From contig NZ_CABWID010000015.1 of assembly GCF_902501965.1 (NCBI RefSeq), positions 122,828-186,827 on the forward strand: 64,000 nt of DNA, read 5' to 3'. Shown one piece after another: positions 43,941 to 57,512 of this stretch. The notes beneath the pieces were generated by a model. The model was not told where the DNA came from, did not search any database, and worked only from the letters and a program-made list of their open reading frames with translations. This DNA comes from Collinsella sp. AK_207A. GTDB taxonomy: Bacteria; Actinomycetota; Coriobacteriia; Coriobacteriales; Coriobacteriaceae. The position numbers were made by a program, and so were the translations under genes. The first letter of the stretch is position 1; every line of letters begins with the position of its first letter.

Positions 43941-44727
43941 GCTCTCGAACATCACCAAGACGTTCAACAAGGGAACGGTCAACGAGAAGCGCGCGCTCAC
44001 GGGCGTGAACCTGGAGCTCGCGGACGGCGACTTCGTGACCGTGATCGGCGGCAACGGCGCCGGCAAGTCCACGCTGCTGAACATGATCGCGGGCGTGTAC
44101 CCGCTGGATTCCGGCGTGATCGAGCTGGGTGGCGTGGACGTGAGTCGCCTCTCCGAGCCCGCGCGCGCCAAGTATCTGGGCCGTGTGTTCCAGGACCCGA
44201 TGCGCGGAACCGCGGCCGACATGTGGATCGAGGAAAACCTGGCGCTCGCCAAGCGCCGCGGCCAGCGCCGCGGCCTCGCCTGGGGCATCTCCGCCGAGGA
44301 GAAGGAGGAGTACCCCAAGCTGCTCGCCTCGCTGGGCCTGGGCTTGGAGACCCGCATGCGCAGCAAGGTTGGCCTGCTTTCCGGCGGTCAGCGCCAGGCG
44401 CTCACGCTGCTCATGGCCACCCTCACGAACCCGCAGCTGCTGCTCCTGGACGAGCACACCGCGGCGCTCGACCCCAAGACGGCCGCCAAGGTGCTCAAGC
44501 TCACCGAGGAGATCGTCTCGGAGCGTCATCTCACCACCCTCATGGTGACGCACAACATGGCCGACGCCATTCGCCTCGGCAATCGCCTCATCATGATGCA
44601 CGAGGGCAACATCATCTTCGACGTGGCGGGCGAGGAGAAGAAGTCCCTGACCGTACCCGACCTGCTGCAGAAGTTCGAGGAGGCCTCGGGCGGCGAGCTC
44701 ACGAACGACCGCATGCTGTTGAGCTAG
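43933..44727 (+). CDS. ABC transporter ATPase (TrpZ-like)
   Basis: A 264-residue ATPase of the same system. Walker A is GGNGAGKST, the signature LSGGQRQAL, and Walker B LLLLDEHTAALD, with His in the switch loop VTHNMADAI. GTG 43933 (MLKLSNITKTF) is preferred over GTG 43924. The overlap with the permease implies coupled translation. After its stop comes the palindrome array at 44788-45067. Confidence 0.93.
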   Translation: MLKLSNITKTFNKGTVNEKRALTGVNLELADGDFVTVIGGNGAGKSTLLNMIAGVYPLDSGVIELGGVDVSRLSEPARAKYLGRVFQDPMRGTAADMWIEENLALAKRRGQRRGLAWGISAEEKEEYPKLLASLGLGLETRMRSKVGLLSGGQRQALTLLMATLTNPQLLLLDEHTAALDPKTAAKVLKLTEEIVSERHLTTLMVTHNMADAIRLGNRLIMMHEGNIIFDVAGEEKKSLTVPDLLQKFEEASGGELTNDRMLLS

Positions 44728-44787
44728 CGAGGCCCTCTGCGGCGCCGCTCTTGCCGCGCTGCTCAGCAGATCGCACGGCCGAGGGCG

Positions 44788-45067
44788 GTTGCTAAGCAGA
44801 TCTGCCATGTGGGGCGGTTGCTAAGCAAACTGGACAGTAGGAGGGCAGTTGCTAAGCAAACTGGACAACTAGAGGCAGTTGCTGAGCAAACTGGTCAGCT
44901 AGAGGCAGTTGCTAAGCAAAACGTCCACGAAGGCCCCCATTTTCCGGTCTTCGTGGACGTTTTGCTTAGCAAGTGCCCCTTCGTGGCCGATGTGCTTAGC
45001 AACGTCCCCTCACGTGGCCGATGTGCTTAGCAACGTCCTCCCCCACGTGGCAGGTCTGCTTAGCAAC
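44788..45067. repeat. Mirror-image array of nine 11-bp palindromes with a 24-bp central hairpin
   Basis: GTTGCTAAGCA units start at 44788, 44817, 44848, 44878 (GTTGCTGAGCA) and 44908, spaced 29-31 bp. The reverse orientation, TGCTTAGCAA(C), starts at 44963, 44993, 45024 and 45057, spaced 30-33 bp. The core TTGCT-A/T-AGCAA is itself a palindrome. The two halves meet in a perfect 24-bp stem (44909-44932 with 44949-44972; 16-nt loop). Intervening sequence differs between units. The array fills the gap between the converging ATPase and flavoprotein genes. Confidence 0.9.
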
Positions 45068-45106
45068 TACCCCTACGCGGCGAGGGAATGGTCCGGCTGC
45101 AGGTCC

Positions 45107-46504
45107 TTATGCCTCCGGAACGTATATCGGCGCGGCGTTGAGGTCGGTTCCCGCTTTGCGGCAGCCCACGTGCCAACCTGCCTCGGCCACGCTGCGGTAG
45201 GCGAAGCGGGGGATGGCACAGCGGGCGAGGATGGCACCCCGACGCGCGGCCTCGAGCTCGTCCGGCGTGCCGCCGAAGCGCTCGGCGGCGTCCGCTACCG
45301 TCAGCCCGCACCGCAACGCCGCGATGAGCCGGTCGGTCGCCTCGGACCAGGCGCGGCGCATGCCGCCCATCCGTGACGAGTCCCGGAGTCCCGGAGCCAT
45401 GCCGCCACCGCCCACCGCCAGGCCTCCCTGCCAGGCGAGGTCCAGTGTCCGGCACCAGCAGGCGAGTGCGGCGAACGAGGTCTCGATCTGTTCCGGTTCG
45501 TAGAATCCCAGGTTGGAGATGGCGTAGACCGGAGTTCCCGTCGCGGGCCGAGGTGCTGCGCCCTGCTCCATCTGGTCGAGCAGCCAGACCAGGTTGGAGG
45601 GGAGCGCGTCGACGTAGAGCGGATAGCCGAGCACGATGGCATCGCAGGCCGTGAGCTCATCGGCATCCGCGAGCTTGCCGGCGGCGGTGCAGCGCATGCG
45701 GACGAGCTCGGGCGGGGTGTCGGCGCCGGAGACGGAAGAGGCGGCATCGTAGGCGAGCAGCGCATCGGCCAGGTCGTCCAGCAGCATCAGGCTCGCGCTC
45801 TCCTTGCCACGCGGGCTCGCGCAGATGAGGGCGATGCGCCGGGGCGCGTGCGGGGTCACCCGGCCCACGCGAACATCGTCGGCGTCTACATCCCAACAGG
45901 CGCGCACCGCCTCGCCGCGCGGGAACGTGGCATCTCCCCAGGAAGCATCCCACCTGTTCGGCGCGGCATCTTCATCTCCGCAGCCGCGCGCATCGTCGCA
46001 GAACCACACGCCGCGGATGTCCGTGCCCTGGTTCAGCTGGTTCGCCCGGGCGGTGGCGAGAAAGCAATCCTGCTCCGCGGGCGTGGACGCGCCGTACATC
46101 CATATCTTCTCTACCAAACGGGTCCCCGCGCCGCCCGAGCGCGCCGAGCCGTTGTAGCGCATGCGGTGGTGCAGCTCGCGCCCGGCGGCGCCGTCGAGCA
46201 CCCGAAAGCAGGGATGCAGGTAGGGGAGGGTGCGGTCCATGCCGCGCTTGACGAGTGGGCTGTACTCCCCGTGCACGTTGCGGCTCACCACCCAGAGCTC
46301 GTAAGCGCTCCCAAGCAGAGCGCCCATCTGTTCCAAGCCGTCCGCGATGACGCAGCGTCCCGGCGAGCGCACCCAGCAGCCAAAGCAACCCAGGCAGGCA
46401 TGGCCCGCTTGGAGTTGCTCGCGCCCGATGACGACGTCGAACCCATGGCCAAGGCCGCAGCGGGACCGTTCGGCCGTATCAAGATCGGTGAGCAGCGCCT
46501 TCAT
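45107..46504 (-). CDS. Two-module NAD(P)H:FMN reductase / iron-sulfur flavoprotein-like protein
   Basis: A 465-residue protein with two flavodoxin-like halves. The first carries CLGCFGCWVRSPGRC (C37, C40, C43, C51), the cysteine-and-PGxC motif of iron-sulfur flavoproteins and FMN reductases. The second begins RRIALICASPRGKESASL at about residue 232 and contains the flavin loop GYPLYVDALPSN. A Cys-rich patch (CDDARGCG) joins them. ATG 46504 is chosen where the family N-terminus begins; the much longer open frame upstream is G+C-driven. Substrate and partner are unknown; a role in oxidative or nitro-compound reduction would be guesswork. Confidence 0.72.
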   Translation of the reverse strand: MKALLTDLDTAERSRCGLGHGFDVVIGREQLQAGHACLGCFGCWVRSPGRCVIADGLEQMGALLGSAYELWVVSRNVHGEYSPLVKRGMDRTLPYLHPCFRVLDGAAGRELHHRMRYNGSARSGGAGTRLVEKIWMYGASTPAEQDCFLATARANQLNQGTDIRGVWFCDDARGCGDEDAAPNRWDASWGDATFPRGEAVRACWDVDADDVRVGRVTPHAPRRIALICASPRGKESASLMLLDDLADALLAYDAASSVSGADTPPELVRMRCTAAGKLADADELTACDAIVLGYPLYVDALPSNLVWLLDQMEQGAAPRPATGTPVYAISNLGFYEPEQIETSFAALACWCRTLDLAWQGGLAVGGGGMAPGLRDSSRMGGMRRAWSEATDRLIAALRCGLTVADAAERFGGTPDELEAARRGAILARCAIPRFAYRSVAEAGWHVGCRKAGTDLNAAPIYVPEA

Positions 46505-46611
46505 GGAAACCCCCTTGCGTTGCGTACTCAATGAGCATGGTACAGGTGTGAGCAGGTATTGTATGGCAACGGTAAGGACCGGTTGGAAGGCGGATGGCGC
46601 GGCCTCGCCGG

Positions 46612-46745
46612 AAGAGCGCCCGCCCGCTGGCCGACCGCCCGCCTGCCGGCATGCGCCCGCCGACCGACCGACCGCCCGCCGACCGCCCGTCCGCTGGCCG
46701 CCCGCCCGCCTGCCGGCATGCGCCCGCCCGCCGACCGTCTGCCGG
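46612..46745. repeat. GC-rich low-complexity tract with an imperfect duplication
   Basis: Repeated CCGCCCGC and GACC blocks. A 24-base block reading CCGCCTGCCGGCATGCGCCC in its core occurs at about 46640 and again at about 46708, separated by GACCGACC repeats. The tract lies between the flavoprotein start and the rplJ promoter; long open frames here are artefacts of composition. Confidence 0.65.
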
Positions 46746-46820
46746 CACATATCCGGCCGGCCCTCGCGCCGAGCCTCCAGCCCGTTTGTGTACAGAACGT
46801 GGGCAAACGGCCATCTCCCC

Positions 46821-46849
46821 TTGACGCGCTCCAGCAGGCTCGCCATACT
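46821..46849 (+). promoter_or_regulatory. Sigma-A promoter of rplJ-rplL
   Basis: TTGACG (46821-46826), exactly 17 nt, CATACT (46844-46849), upstream of the L10 leader. Confidence 0.75.
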
Positions 46850-46861
46850 ATCAATGTTCAA

Positions 46862-47001
46862 CGCACGATTCGCTGCCAGAGACAGCCGGTGCCGCGGAGC
46901 GCAAGCTCCCAGGCGTAAAGGGGGAACCCGCCAGCCGAGGTGGTCGACAAGCTTCCGAGCTTTCGCCCCCGCCGCTCTTGCAGCTGCGGGGGTTTCTTTT
47001 T
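46862..47001 (+). ncRNA. L10 leader (autoregulatory 5' untranslated region)
   Basis: The segment with GGTGCCGCGGAGCGCAAGCTCC and CCGCCAGCCGAGGTGG in the expected order resembles the conserved ribosomal L10 leader, which binds L10(L12)4 and regulates its own operon. A hairpin with CCCCCGC (46966-46972) and GCGGGGG (46986-46992), followed by a T-rich run to 47001, would be the attenuator. The rplJ gene begins 55 nt later. Assignment is by pattern; a covariance search was not possible. Confidence 0.72.
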
Positions 47002-47056
47002 CGAGACGCCCGCTCAAGGCGGGTCGTGCCCGGAAAAGAAGCAAAGGAGGTGCAAC

Positions 47057-47590
47057 ATGGCAGAGAAGGCAGTCAAGCAGTACAAGATCGATCGCGTCGC
47101 CGAGATCGAGTCTCACATCGAGAACCACGCTGGTCTGTTCGTCGTCAACTACAACGGTCTGACGGTGAAGCAGGCCCAGGAGCTGCGTCACCAGCTCCGT
47201 GAGGTCGGTGCCGAGATGAAGGTCTACAAGAACAACCTCGCCAAGATCGCGCTCAAGAACCAGGAGCAGCCCAACATCGACGAGCTCCTCGTGGGCCCTG
47301 TGGCTTACGTGTTCTACGCGACCGAGCCGGTGGAGGCCGCCAAGGTCCTCAAGGACTTCGCCGCACAGGCGAAGGGCGTCCTGGAGGTCAAGGGTGGTAT
47401 CTCCGAGGGCAAGGCCATCACGGCGGAGGATGCCAAGGCGATCGCCGATCTTCCGACCAAGGATCAGCTCCTGGGTCAGATCGCGGGCCTCATCAACGGC
47501 TTCGCTCGCGACATCGCGGTGTGCGTCAACGGCGTCTCCAGCGGTCTCGCTCGCTCGATCCAGCAGGTTTCCGAGCAGAAGGCGGCCTAG
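47057..47590 (+). CDS. rplJ: Ribosomal protein L10
   Basis: A 177-residue stalk-base protein that anchors L12 dimers on the 50S subunit. The L10 N-domain (VNYNGLTVKQAQELRHQLRE) and the C-terminal helix (FARDIAVCVNGVSSGLARSI) that carries L12 are present. ATG 47057 follows AAAGGAGG. It follows the L10 leader and precedes rplL by 81 nt. Confidence 0.97.
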   Translation: MAEKAVKQYKIDRVAEIESHIENHAGLFVVNYNGLTVKQAQELRHQLREVGAEMKVYKNNLAKIALKNQEQPNIDELLVGPVAYVFYATEPVEAAKVLKDFAAQAKGVLEVKGGISEGKAITAEDAKAIADLPTKDQLLGQIAGLINGFARDIAVCVNGVSSGLARSIQQVSEQKAA

Positions 47591-47671
47591 CCGCTCCCCG
47601 CGCGGCATGGTCGCGCATGCAACACAGTCTCCGCGCGCAATCGCGCGGGCTTACAGAAAGGATTAGCTATC

Positions 47672-48049
47672 ATGGCTAAGCTCACCACCGACGAGATCGT
47701 CGAGGCTCTGAAGGAAATGACCCTGCTCGAGGCTTCCGAGCTCGTCAAGGCCATCGAGGACACCTTCGGCGTGTCCGCCGCCGCTCCCGCTGCCGTCGTG
47801 GCCGGCCCGGCTGCCGCTGCTCCCGCCGAGGAGGAGAAGACCGAGTTCGACGTCGTGCTCGAGGGCTTCGGCGAGAACAAGATCCAGGTCATCAAGGTCG
47901 TCCGCGAGCTCACCAGCCTTGGCCTGAAGGAGGCCAAGGAGGTCGTCGAGTCCGCCCCCAAGGCCGTGCTCGAGGGTGTCAAGAAGGAGGACGCCGAGGC
48001 CGCCAAGGAGAAGCTCGAGGCTGCCGGCGCCGCCGTCACCATCAAGTAG
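47672..48049 (+). CDS. rplL: Ribosomal protein L7/L12
   Basis: A 125-residue stalk protein with the N-terminal dimerisation domain, an Ala/Pro-rich hinge ([19 protein letters not shown]) and the C-terminal factor-binding domain ([21 protein letters not shown]). The family length is standard. GAAAGGATTAG precedes the ATG. Confidence 0.98.
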   Translation: MAKLTTDEIVEALKEMTLLEASELVKAIEDTFGVSAAAPAAVVAGPAAAAPAEEEKTEFDVVLEGFGENKIQVIKVVRELTSLGLKEAKEVVESAPKAVLEGVKKEDAEAAKEKLEAAGAAVTIK

Positions 48050-48076
48050 CTTCGGTTTTCATACCGGCTTCTTTCG

Positions 48077-48112
48077 GGGCGAGGTCCGCGCGAGCGGGCT
48101 TCGCCCTTTTTT
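48077..48112 (+). terminator. Terminator after rplL
   Basis: An 8-bp stem with one G-U pair (GGGCGAGG with CTTCGCCC), a long loop and six T residues. Confidence 0.72.
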
Positions 48113-48308
48113 GCGCGCAATCGACGGTGCTCACACCCCGATCAGCCTGCGTGCCAACGGTTTTCGCGAACCTTGTCCAAACCGTTTACCGAGCCGTTCT
48201 CTGGTTTTTGCTCGAAGGTTTCACGCCCCGCGCGCCGCGGCGCTATGCTTTACCCTGTTGTTTGACATCGCCGGCGCCCGCCGCGCGAGCGAAAGGACTC
48301 ACACCGCT

Positions 48309-49217
48309 ATGAAGGCCATCATCCCCGCCGCCGGTCTCGGCACCCGCTTCCTGCCCTCCACCAAGTGCACTCCCAAGGAGATGCTCCCCGTGCTGGACAA
48401 GCCCGTGATCCAGTACGTGGTGGAGGAGGCCCTGGAGCCCGCTGAGGTTGACGGCGCCATCATCGTCACCTCGCCCGGCAAACCAGAGCTGCTCAGCTAC
48501 TTCCAGCCCGACCGCTCGCTCGAGACGCTGCTGCGCGAGCGCGGCAAGGCCGCCTACGCCGACGCCGTGGCCGATGCCGGCGGCATGCCCGTCGACTTCC
48601 GCTACCAGTACGAGCCCAAGGGGCTGGGACACGCCATCCGCAGCGCGGCCGATGCCTGCGCCGATGAGTCCTTCCTGGTGCTGCTGGGCGACTACGTGGT
48701 TCCCGCGCGCGACATCTGCACCAAGATGCTCGAGGTCAGCCGCGCTCACGGCGGCGCGAGCGTCATCGCCGTGGCTCCTTGCTCTCCCGAGGACGTCTCG
48801 CGCTACGGCGTGATCTCGGGCGACCGCGTGGGCTCCATCTGCGGTGCCGAGACCGCGGGGGACGAGGAGCCGGGCGCCGTGTGGCGCGTCTCGGGCCTCG
48901 TGGAGAAGCCCGCCCCCGAGGAGGCTCCGAGCAACCTCTACATCGTGGGCCGCTACCTGCTCTCTCCGCTCGTCATGCAGCTGCTCAAGGATCAGAAGCC
49001 CGGCAAGGGCGGCGAGATCCAGCTCACCGACGCCATGGCGCGCAGCCTGGACTGCGAGGTCATGTACGCCGTGGTCATCGACCCGCTCTCGGGCTACGAC
49101 ACCGGCACGCCTTCCGGCTGGATGGCCACGAACGCGCTCATGGCCGCCGCAGACCCGCGTTTCAGCGACGCGTTCTGGGACGCCATCGAGGAGCGGGGCG
49201 GACTCAAGCGCGCCTAG
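48309..49217 (+). CDS. galU: UTP-glucose-1-phosphate uridylyltransferase GalU
   Basis: A 302-residue nucleotidyltransferase making UDP-glucose for cell-envelope glycans. The start KAIIPAAGLGTRFLPSTKC has the GxGTRxxP nucleotide-binding signature, followed by PKEMLPVLDKPVIQYVVEEA. The GEIQLTDAM and GYDTGTPSGW segments confirm the family. ATG 48309 lies 13 nt after AAAGG. A longer frame into the rplL region is not real. Confidence 0.96.
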   Translation: MKAIIPAAGLGTRFLPSTKCTPKEMLPVLDKPVIQYVVEEALEPAEVDGAIIVTSPGKPELLSYFQPDRSLETLLRERGKAAYADAVADAGGMPVDFRYQYEPKGLGHAIRSAADACADESFLVLLGDYVVPARDICTKMLEVSRAHGGASVIAVAPCSPEDVSRYGVISGDRVGSICGAETAGDEEPGAVWRVSGLVEKPAPEEAPSNLYIVGRYLLSPLVMQLLKDQKPGKGGEIQLTDAMARSLDCEVMYAVVIDPLSGYDTGTPSGWMATNALMAAADPRFSDAFWDAIEERGGLKRA

Positions 49218-49411
49218 CAGCGCGCCAGCGCGCGCCCTTCATCCAAACCACATGAACATCTGTTCGTGTGCAAGCTGTTTACCAGCGGGTTTGTAGAGCG
49301 CTACTCCAAAAAATCCTATACGTCAAGAACTGATCTGATGAACGGTTCCCTCCTGCTATATTTGTACGTTGCATAACTGCCGTACAACCCTTTAGAAGGA
49401 GGGAACACCTG

Positions 49412-52921
<3,510 letters not shown>

Positions 52922-52927
52922 TTGACT

Positions 52928-55900
52928 GTGGCAGATTTCGAAGCTACTGATTTTGACGCGGTAAAGATCTCGCTGGCTTCTGCCGACGAGATCCGCTCCT
53001 GGTCTCACGGCGAGGTCAAGAAGCCCGAGACCATCAACTACCGCACCCTCAAGCCCGAGAAGGACGGTCTGTTCTGCGAGAAGATCTTTGGTCCCGCCAA
53101 GGACTGGGAGTGCTCCTGCGGCAAGTACAAGGGCATCCGCTTCAAGGGCATCGTCTGCGAGCGCTGCGGCGTGGAGGTCACGACCTCCAAGGTCCGCCGC
53201 GACCGCATGGGCCATATCGAGCTGGCTGCCCCCGTCAGCCACATCTGGTACTTCAAGAGCCCCACGACATTCCCCATGAGCCGTCTTCTGGACATCAAGT
53301 CCAAGGAGCTGGACAACGTCCTCTACTTCGCGAGCTACATCATCACGCACGTGGACTCCGAGGCCCGCGAGGCCGACGCCGAGGACCTGAAGGAGGAGCT
53401 CGCTGCCGACCTCGAGGCCATGGACGCCGAGCTCGCTCGTCAGATCGAGAGCCTGAAGGCCCAGGGCGACCCCGAGAACTTCGATGAGTTCTCCGACGAG
53501 GACCCCCTCACGCCCGAGGAGATCGCCGCCGGCATCATCGACCTCGAGGAGGAGACCAAGGACGAGAAGAAGCTCCGCCAGGACGCCTTCGACAAGTTCA
53601 TGACCCTCTCCGAGCGCGACCTCATCTTCGATGAGCCGCTGTTCCGCGAGATGCAGCGCTACTACAGCATGTACTTCAAGGGCGGCATGGGCGCCGAGGC
53701 CATTCGCGATCTGCTCTCCGCCATCGACCTTGAGGCCGAGAGCCGCGAGCTCAAGGCCATCATCGCCGACAAGGACTGCCAGAAGCAGAAGCACGACAAG
53801 GCCGTGAAGCGCCTTGAGGTCGTGGACGCCTTCCTGAAGGGCCACAACGACCCGGCCAACATGATCCTCGACGTGATCCCGGTGATTCCGCCCGACCTGC
53901 GCCCCATGGTGCAGCTCGACGGTGGCCGCTTCGCGTCCTCCGACCTGAACGACCTGTATCGCCGCGTCATCAACCGCAACAACCGCTTGAAGCGCCTGCT
54001 CGACCTGGACGCCCCCGCGATCATCGTGAACAACGAGAAGCGCATGCTCCAGGAGTCCGTGGACGCGCTGTTCGACAACGGTCGCCGCGGGCGTCCGGTT
54101 GCCGGCCGTGGCGGTCGTCCGCTGAAGTCCCTCGCCGAGGCCCTCAAGGGCAAGCAGGGCCGCTTCCGTCAGAACCTGCTCGGTAAGCGCGTGGACTACT
54201 CGGGCCGTTCCGTCATCGTGACCGACCCCAAGCTCAAGCTGCACCAGTGCGGTCTGCCCAAGACCATGGCGCTCGAGCTCTTCAAGCCCTTCGTGGTGAA
54301 GCGCCTGGTGGAGCTCGGCAAGGTCGAGAACATCAAGGGCGCCAAGCGTGCCATCGACCGCGGCGCCAGCTTTGTGTGGGACATCCTGGAAGAGGTCATC
54401 GACGGCCGTCTCGTGCTGCTCAACCGCGCACCGACGCTGCACCGCCTCTCCATCCAGGCCTTTGAGCCCGTGCTCGTGGAGGGCAAGGCCATCCACCTGC
54501 ACCCGCTCGTCTGCGCCCCGTTCAACGCCGACTTCGACGGCGACCAGATGTCCGTGCACGTGCCGCTGTCGCTGCAGGCCCAGGCCGAGGCCCGCGTGCT
54601 CATGCTCTCGGCGAACAATCTGCGCTCGCCGGCGTCTGGCAAGCCCGTGAACATCCCCAGCCAGGACATGATCATCGGCGTCTACTACCTCACCCAGGCC
54701 CGCGACGGCCTGCCCGGCGAGGGCCACGTGTTCGCCAACTTCGACGACGCGCTCGTTGCCTACGACGCGCGCGCCGACGTTGACCTCCAGGCCAAGATCC
54801 AGGTGCGCGTGAGCGCCGCCGACGCCAACGTGGTCGAGGGCGACAAGCAGCTCTTCCGCGTCATCAACGAGGGCGGCAAGATCGTGGACTACGACGTCAC
54901 GAACGGCACCGCCCGCTTCGAGACCTCCATCGGTCGCATCATCTTCAACCGCCAGTGCCTGCCGGCGGACTTCGAGTTCATCAACTACAAGATGGTGAAG
55001 GGCGACGTCTCCAAGCTCGTGGCCGACTGCTGCGACCGCTATCCCGAGGCCGAGGTGGCCCCGATCCTGGACGCCATCAAGTACTCCGGCTTCCACTACG
55101 CCACCCGCGCCGGCCTGACCATCTCGCTGTGGGACGCGCTCATCCCGCACGACAAGGCCGAGATCGTGGCCGCCGCCCAGGCGCGCGTCGACCGCATCAA
55201 CGAGAAGTACGAGGACGGCTACACCTCTGAGACCGAGCGTCACAAGGAGGTCGTCGAGGAGTGGACCCGCTGCACCGACGCGGTTGCCGCCAAGATGCTC
55301 GACATGTTCGACGAGGAGAACCCCATCTACATGATGGCCGACTCCGGTGCCCGTGGCTCCAAGACCCAGCTGCGTCAGCTCGGCGGCATGCGCGGCCTCA
55401 TGGCCGACATGTCCGGTGAGACCATCGACCTTCCCATTAAGGCCAACTTCCGCGAGGGCCTGGAGCCGCTCGAGTACTTCATCTCCACCTACGGTGCCCG
55501 TAAGGGCCTGGTGGACACCGCCTCGCACACCTCCGACTCCGGTTACCTCACGCGCCGTCTGGTCGACGTCGCGCAGGAGGTCATCGTGCGCGAGGAGGAC
55601 TGCGGTACCACCGAGGGCGTGACCTACAAGCTGATCATCCCCGGCACCGACAAGATCAACGCCGACCTCGTGGGCCGTTGCTTTGCGGCCGACGTGATGG
55701 ACGATGAGGGCGAGGTCCTCTTCAGCACGGGCGACTACATCTCCTCCGTGGCCGATATCCAGCGCATGCTCGACGCCGGCAAGAAGACGGTGCTGCTGCG
55801 CGCGCTGCTCACCTGCCGTTCCAAGTACGGCGTGTGCCAGAAGTGCTACGGCTGGGACCTCTCCACGCGTCGCCCGGTGGCCATCGGCACCGCGGTGGGC

Positions 55901-57403
55901 ATCATCGCGGCCCAGTCCATCGGCGAGCCCGGCACGCAGCTGACGATGCGTACCATTCACTCCGGCGGCGTGGCCGGCGTTGCCGACATTACGCAGGGTC
56001 TGCCGACCGTTAGCCGTATGTTCGACGTCGTCGGCAACGTGTCCGAGAAGATTCTGGGGCGCGAGGCCGACCTGGCCGAGTACAGCGGCAACCTGACCAT
56101 CACCCCTGAGGGCAGCAACTACGTGCTGCGCATCACGGACGCCGACGACAGCACCCGCGTGCTCGAGGAGAAGCGCGTCCCCGCAGCCGTGAAGTTCATG
56201 CCGGACTTCGACGGTGAGAAGGACGGCGTGCAGGTGTACCCGGTTCGCGCCGGCGATCAGCTCACCAAGGGCTTCGTGAACTTCCGCAACCTGCGCAGGC
56301 TCACCGACATCGAGAGCACCATGCACACCTTCGTGCAGAACGTCAAGGACGTCTACACGAGCCAGGGTGTCGACCTGAACGACAAGCACATCGAGGTCAT
56401 CGCGCGCCAGATGCTGCGCCGCGTTCAGATCACCAACCCGGGCAGCTCCTCCTACCTGCTGGGCCAGTACGTGGACCGCTACGAGTTCGCCGACGAGGTG
56501 GAGCGCGTGGTCCGCGAGGGCGGCGAGGCCCCGGCGGCCGAGCCGGTCATCCTGGGTACGCTGAAAGTCGCCGCGAGCATCGACTCCTGGCTGTCCTCGG
56601 CTTCCTTCATCCGTACCGCCGGCGTGCTGACCGAGGCTGCCATCGAGGGTAAGGTCGACCACCTGCTGGACCTCAAGTCCAACGTCATCGTGGGCAAGAA
56701 GATTCCCGTGGGTACCGGTCTTGTTCCCTACGACGGCGCGCAGCTCATGTACCGCACCGACAACGGCTACGAGGCCGTTGACAGCGCCGCCGCCGGCGCC
56801 AAGCAGCTGCCCGACTGGGCACCCGAGGAGCTCAAGGAGCTCGACCAGCGCGTGCCGCAGGAGGCCGACTGGGCGGGCTACGACGAGCACGGCTTTGGCG
56901 ATGGCAGCTTCACCCGCAACGGGCGCACCATCTCCGCCGAGGACGCTCGCCTGTACCTCTTCGACGACCTGGGCGTGAGCCAGCGCTGGACCAACAAGTT
57001 CAGCGAGGTCGGCATCGAGACCGTGGGCGACCTCGTGGGCAAGTCCGAGGAGGACCTGCTCCGGATCGACGGCATCGGCGCCAAGGCGATCGAGGAGCTC
57101 CGCGACGGCCTGGAGCAGCACAACCTGCTCTACATCCTCGACAACAGCGAGGACATGGCCGACGAAGAGGACCTCTCGCAGCTGCTGCAGATGGTCTTCA
57201 GCCCGGATGGTCCGGACGACATCCTGCTCGGTGCCAGCGCTCCGCGTCACTACGACGACGAGGAGATGATCGGCGGTCCGGCCGACGGCTCCTCCAAGAA
57301 GAGCTCTGACGGCAGCAGCGTCATCAACGAGGACATGACCTCGCTCGATGAGCTGATGAAGCAGCTGGTCGACAACGATCAGGACGACGAGGACGACGAA
57401 TAG
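52928..57403 (+). CDS. rpoC: RNA polymerase beta' subunit
   Basis: A 1491-residue subunit with the N-terminal zinc finger ([16 protein letters not shown]), the catalytic NADFDGDQ (about 532-539), a second zinc-binding cluster ([15 protein letters not shown]) and a Ser/Asp-rich C-terminus. TTG 52922 and GTG 52928 are both possible; GTG is preferred as AAGGAG then lies 9 nt upstream, inside the end of rpoB. Confidence 0.98.
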   Translation: MADFEATDFDAVKISLASADEIRSWSHGEVKKPETINYRTLKPEKDGLFCEKIFGPAKDWECSCGKYKGIRFKGIVCERCGVEVTTSKVRRDRMGHIELAAPVSHIWYFKSPTTFPMSRLLDIKSKELDNVLYFASYIITHVDSEAREADAEDLKEELAADLEAMDAELARQIESLKAQGDPENFDEFSDEDPLTPEEIAAGIIDLEEETKDEKKLRQDAFDKFMTLSERDLIFDEPLFREMQRYYSMYFKGGMGAEAIRDLLSAIDLEAESRELKAIIADKDCQKQKHDKAVKRLEVVDAFLKGHNDPANMILDVIPVIPPDLRPMVQLDGGRFASSDLNDLYRRVINRNNRLKRLLDLDAPAIIVNNEKRMLQESVDALFDNGRRGRPVAGRGGRPLKSLAEALKGKQGRFRQNLLGKRVDYSGRSVIVTDPKLKLHQCGLPKTMALELFKPFVVKRLVELGKVENIKGAKRAIDRGASFVWDILEEVIDGRLVLLNRAPTLHRLSIQAFEPVLVEGKAIHLHPLVCAPFNADFDGDQMSVHVPLSLQAQAEARVLMLSANNLRSPASGKPVNIPSQDMIIGVYYLTQARDGLPGEGHVFANFDDALVAYDARADVDLQAKIQVRVSAADANVVEGDKQLFRVINEGGKIVDYDVTNGTARFETSIGRIIFNRQCLPADFEFINYKMVKGDVSKLVADCCDRYPEAEVAPILDAIKYSGFHYATRAGLTISLWDALIPHDKAEIVAAAQARVDRINEKYEDGYTSETERHKEVVEEWTRCTDAVAAKMLDMFDEENPIYMMADSGARGSKTQLRQLGGMRGLMADMSGETIDLPIKANFREGLEPLEYFISTYGARKGLVDTASHTSDSGYLTRRLVDVAQEVIVREEDCGTTEGVTYKLIIPGTDKINADLVGRCFAADVMDDEGEVLFSTGDYISSVADIQRMLDAGKKTVLLRALLTCRSKYGVCQKCYGWDLSTRRPVAIGTAVGIIAAQSIGEPGTQLTMRTIHSGGVAGVADITQGLPTVSRMFDVVGNVSEKILGREADLAEYSGNLTITPEGSNYVLRITDADDSTRVLEEKRVPAAVKFMPDFDGEKDGVQVYPVRAGDQLTKGFVNFRNLRRLTDIESTMHTFVQNVKDVYTSQGVDLNDKHIEVIARQMLRRVQITNPGSSSYLLGQYVDRYEFADEVERVVREGGEAPAAEPVILGTLKVAASIDSWLSSASFIRTAGVLTEAAIEGKVDHLLDLKSNVIVGKKIPVGTGLVPYDGAQLMYRTDNGYEAVDSAAAGAKQLPDWAPEELKELDQRVPQEADWAGYDEHGFGDGSFTRNGRTISAEDARLYLFDDLGVSQRWTNKFSEVGIETVGDLVGKSEEDLLRIDGIGAKAIEELRDGLEQHNLLYILDNSEDMADEEDLSQLLQMVFSPDGPDDILLGASAPRHYDDEEMIGGPADGSSKKSSDGSSVINEDMTSLDELMKQLVDNDQDDEDDE

Positions 57404-57428
57404 CAACTCGCTTCGCGTTGTATGAACG

Positions 57429-57467
57429 AGAGGGGCGCGGTTCGAAGGTGAACCGCGCCCCTCTTTT
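57429..57467 (+). terminator. Terminator of the rpoBC operon
   Basis: A perfect 15-bp stem (57429-57443 with 57450-57464) with a 6-nt loop and a short T-run. Confidence 0.9.
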
Positions 57468-57512
57468 GCGTTTGCTCCCCGCGGGCGGGGGAGTGCTGTT
57501 AGAACCGGAGTA

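Noticed and set aside
44788..45067. Possible CRISPR array, because short repeats recur every 30 bp
   Set aside because: The conserved core is only 11 bp, is itself palindromic and reverses orientation at the centre. The sequences between are about 19 bp and related to each other, and no cas gene is near.
46480..47162. Several overlapping Pro/Arg-rich frames upstream of rplJ
   Set aside because: They come from the GC-rich repeat tract and overlap the promoter and L10 leader; not genes.
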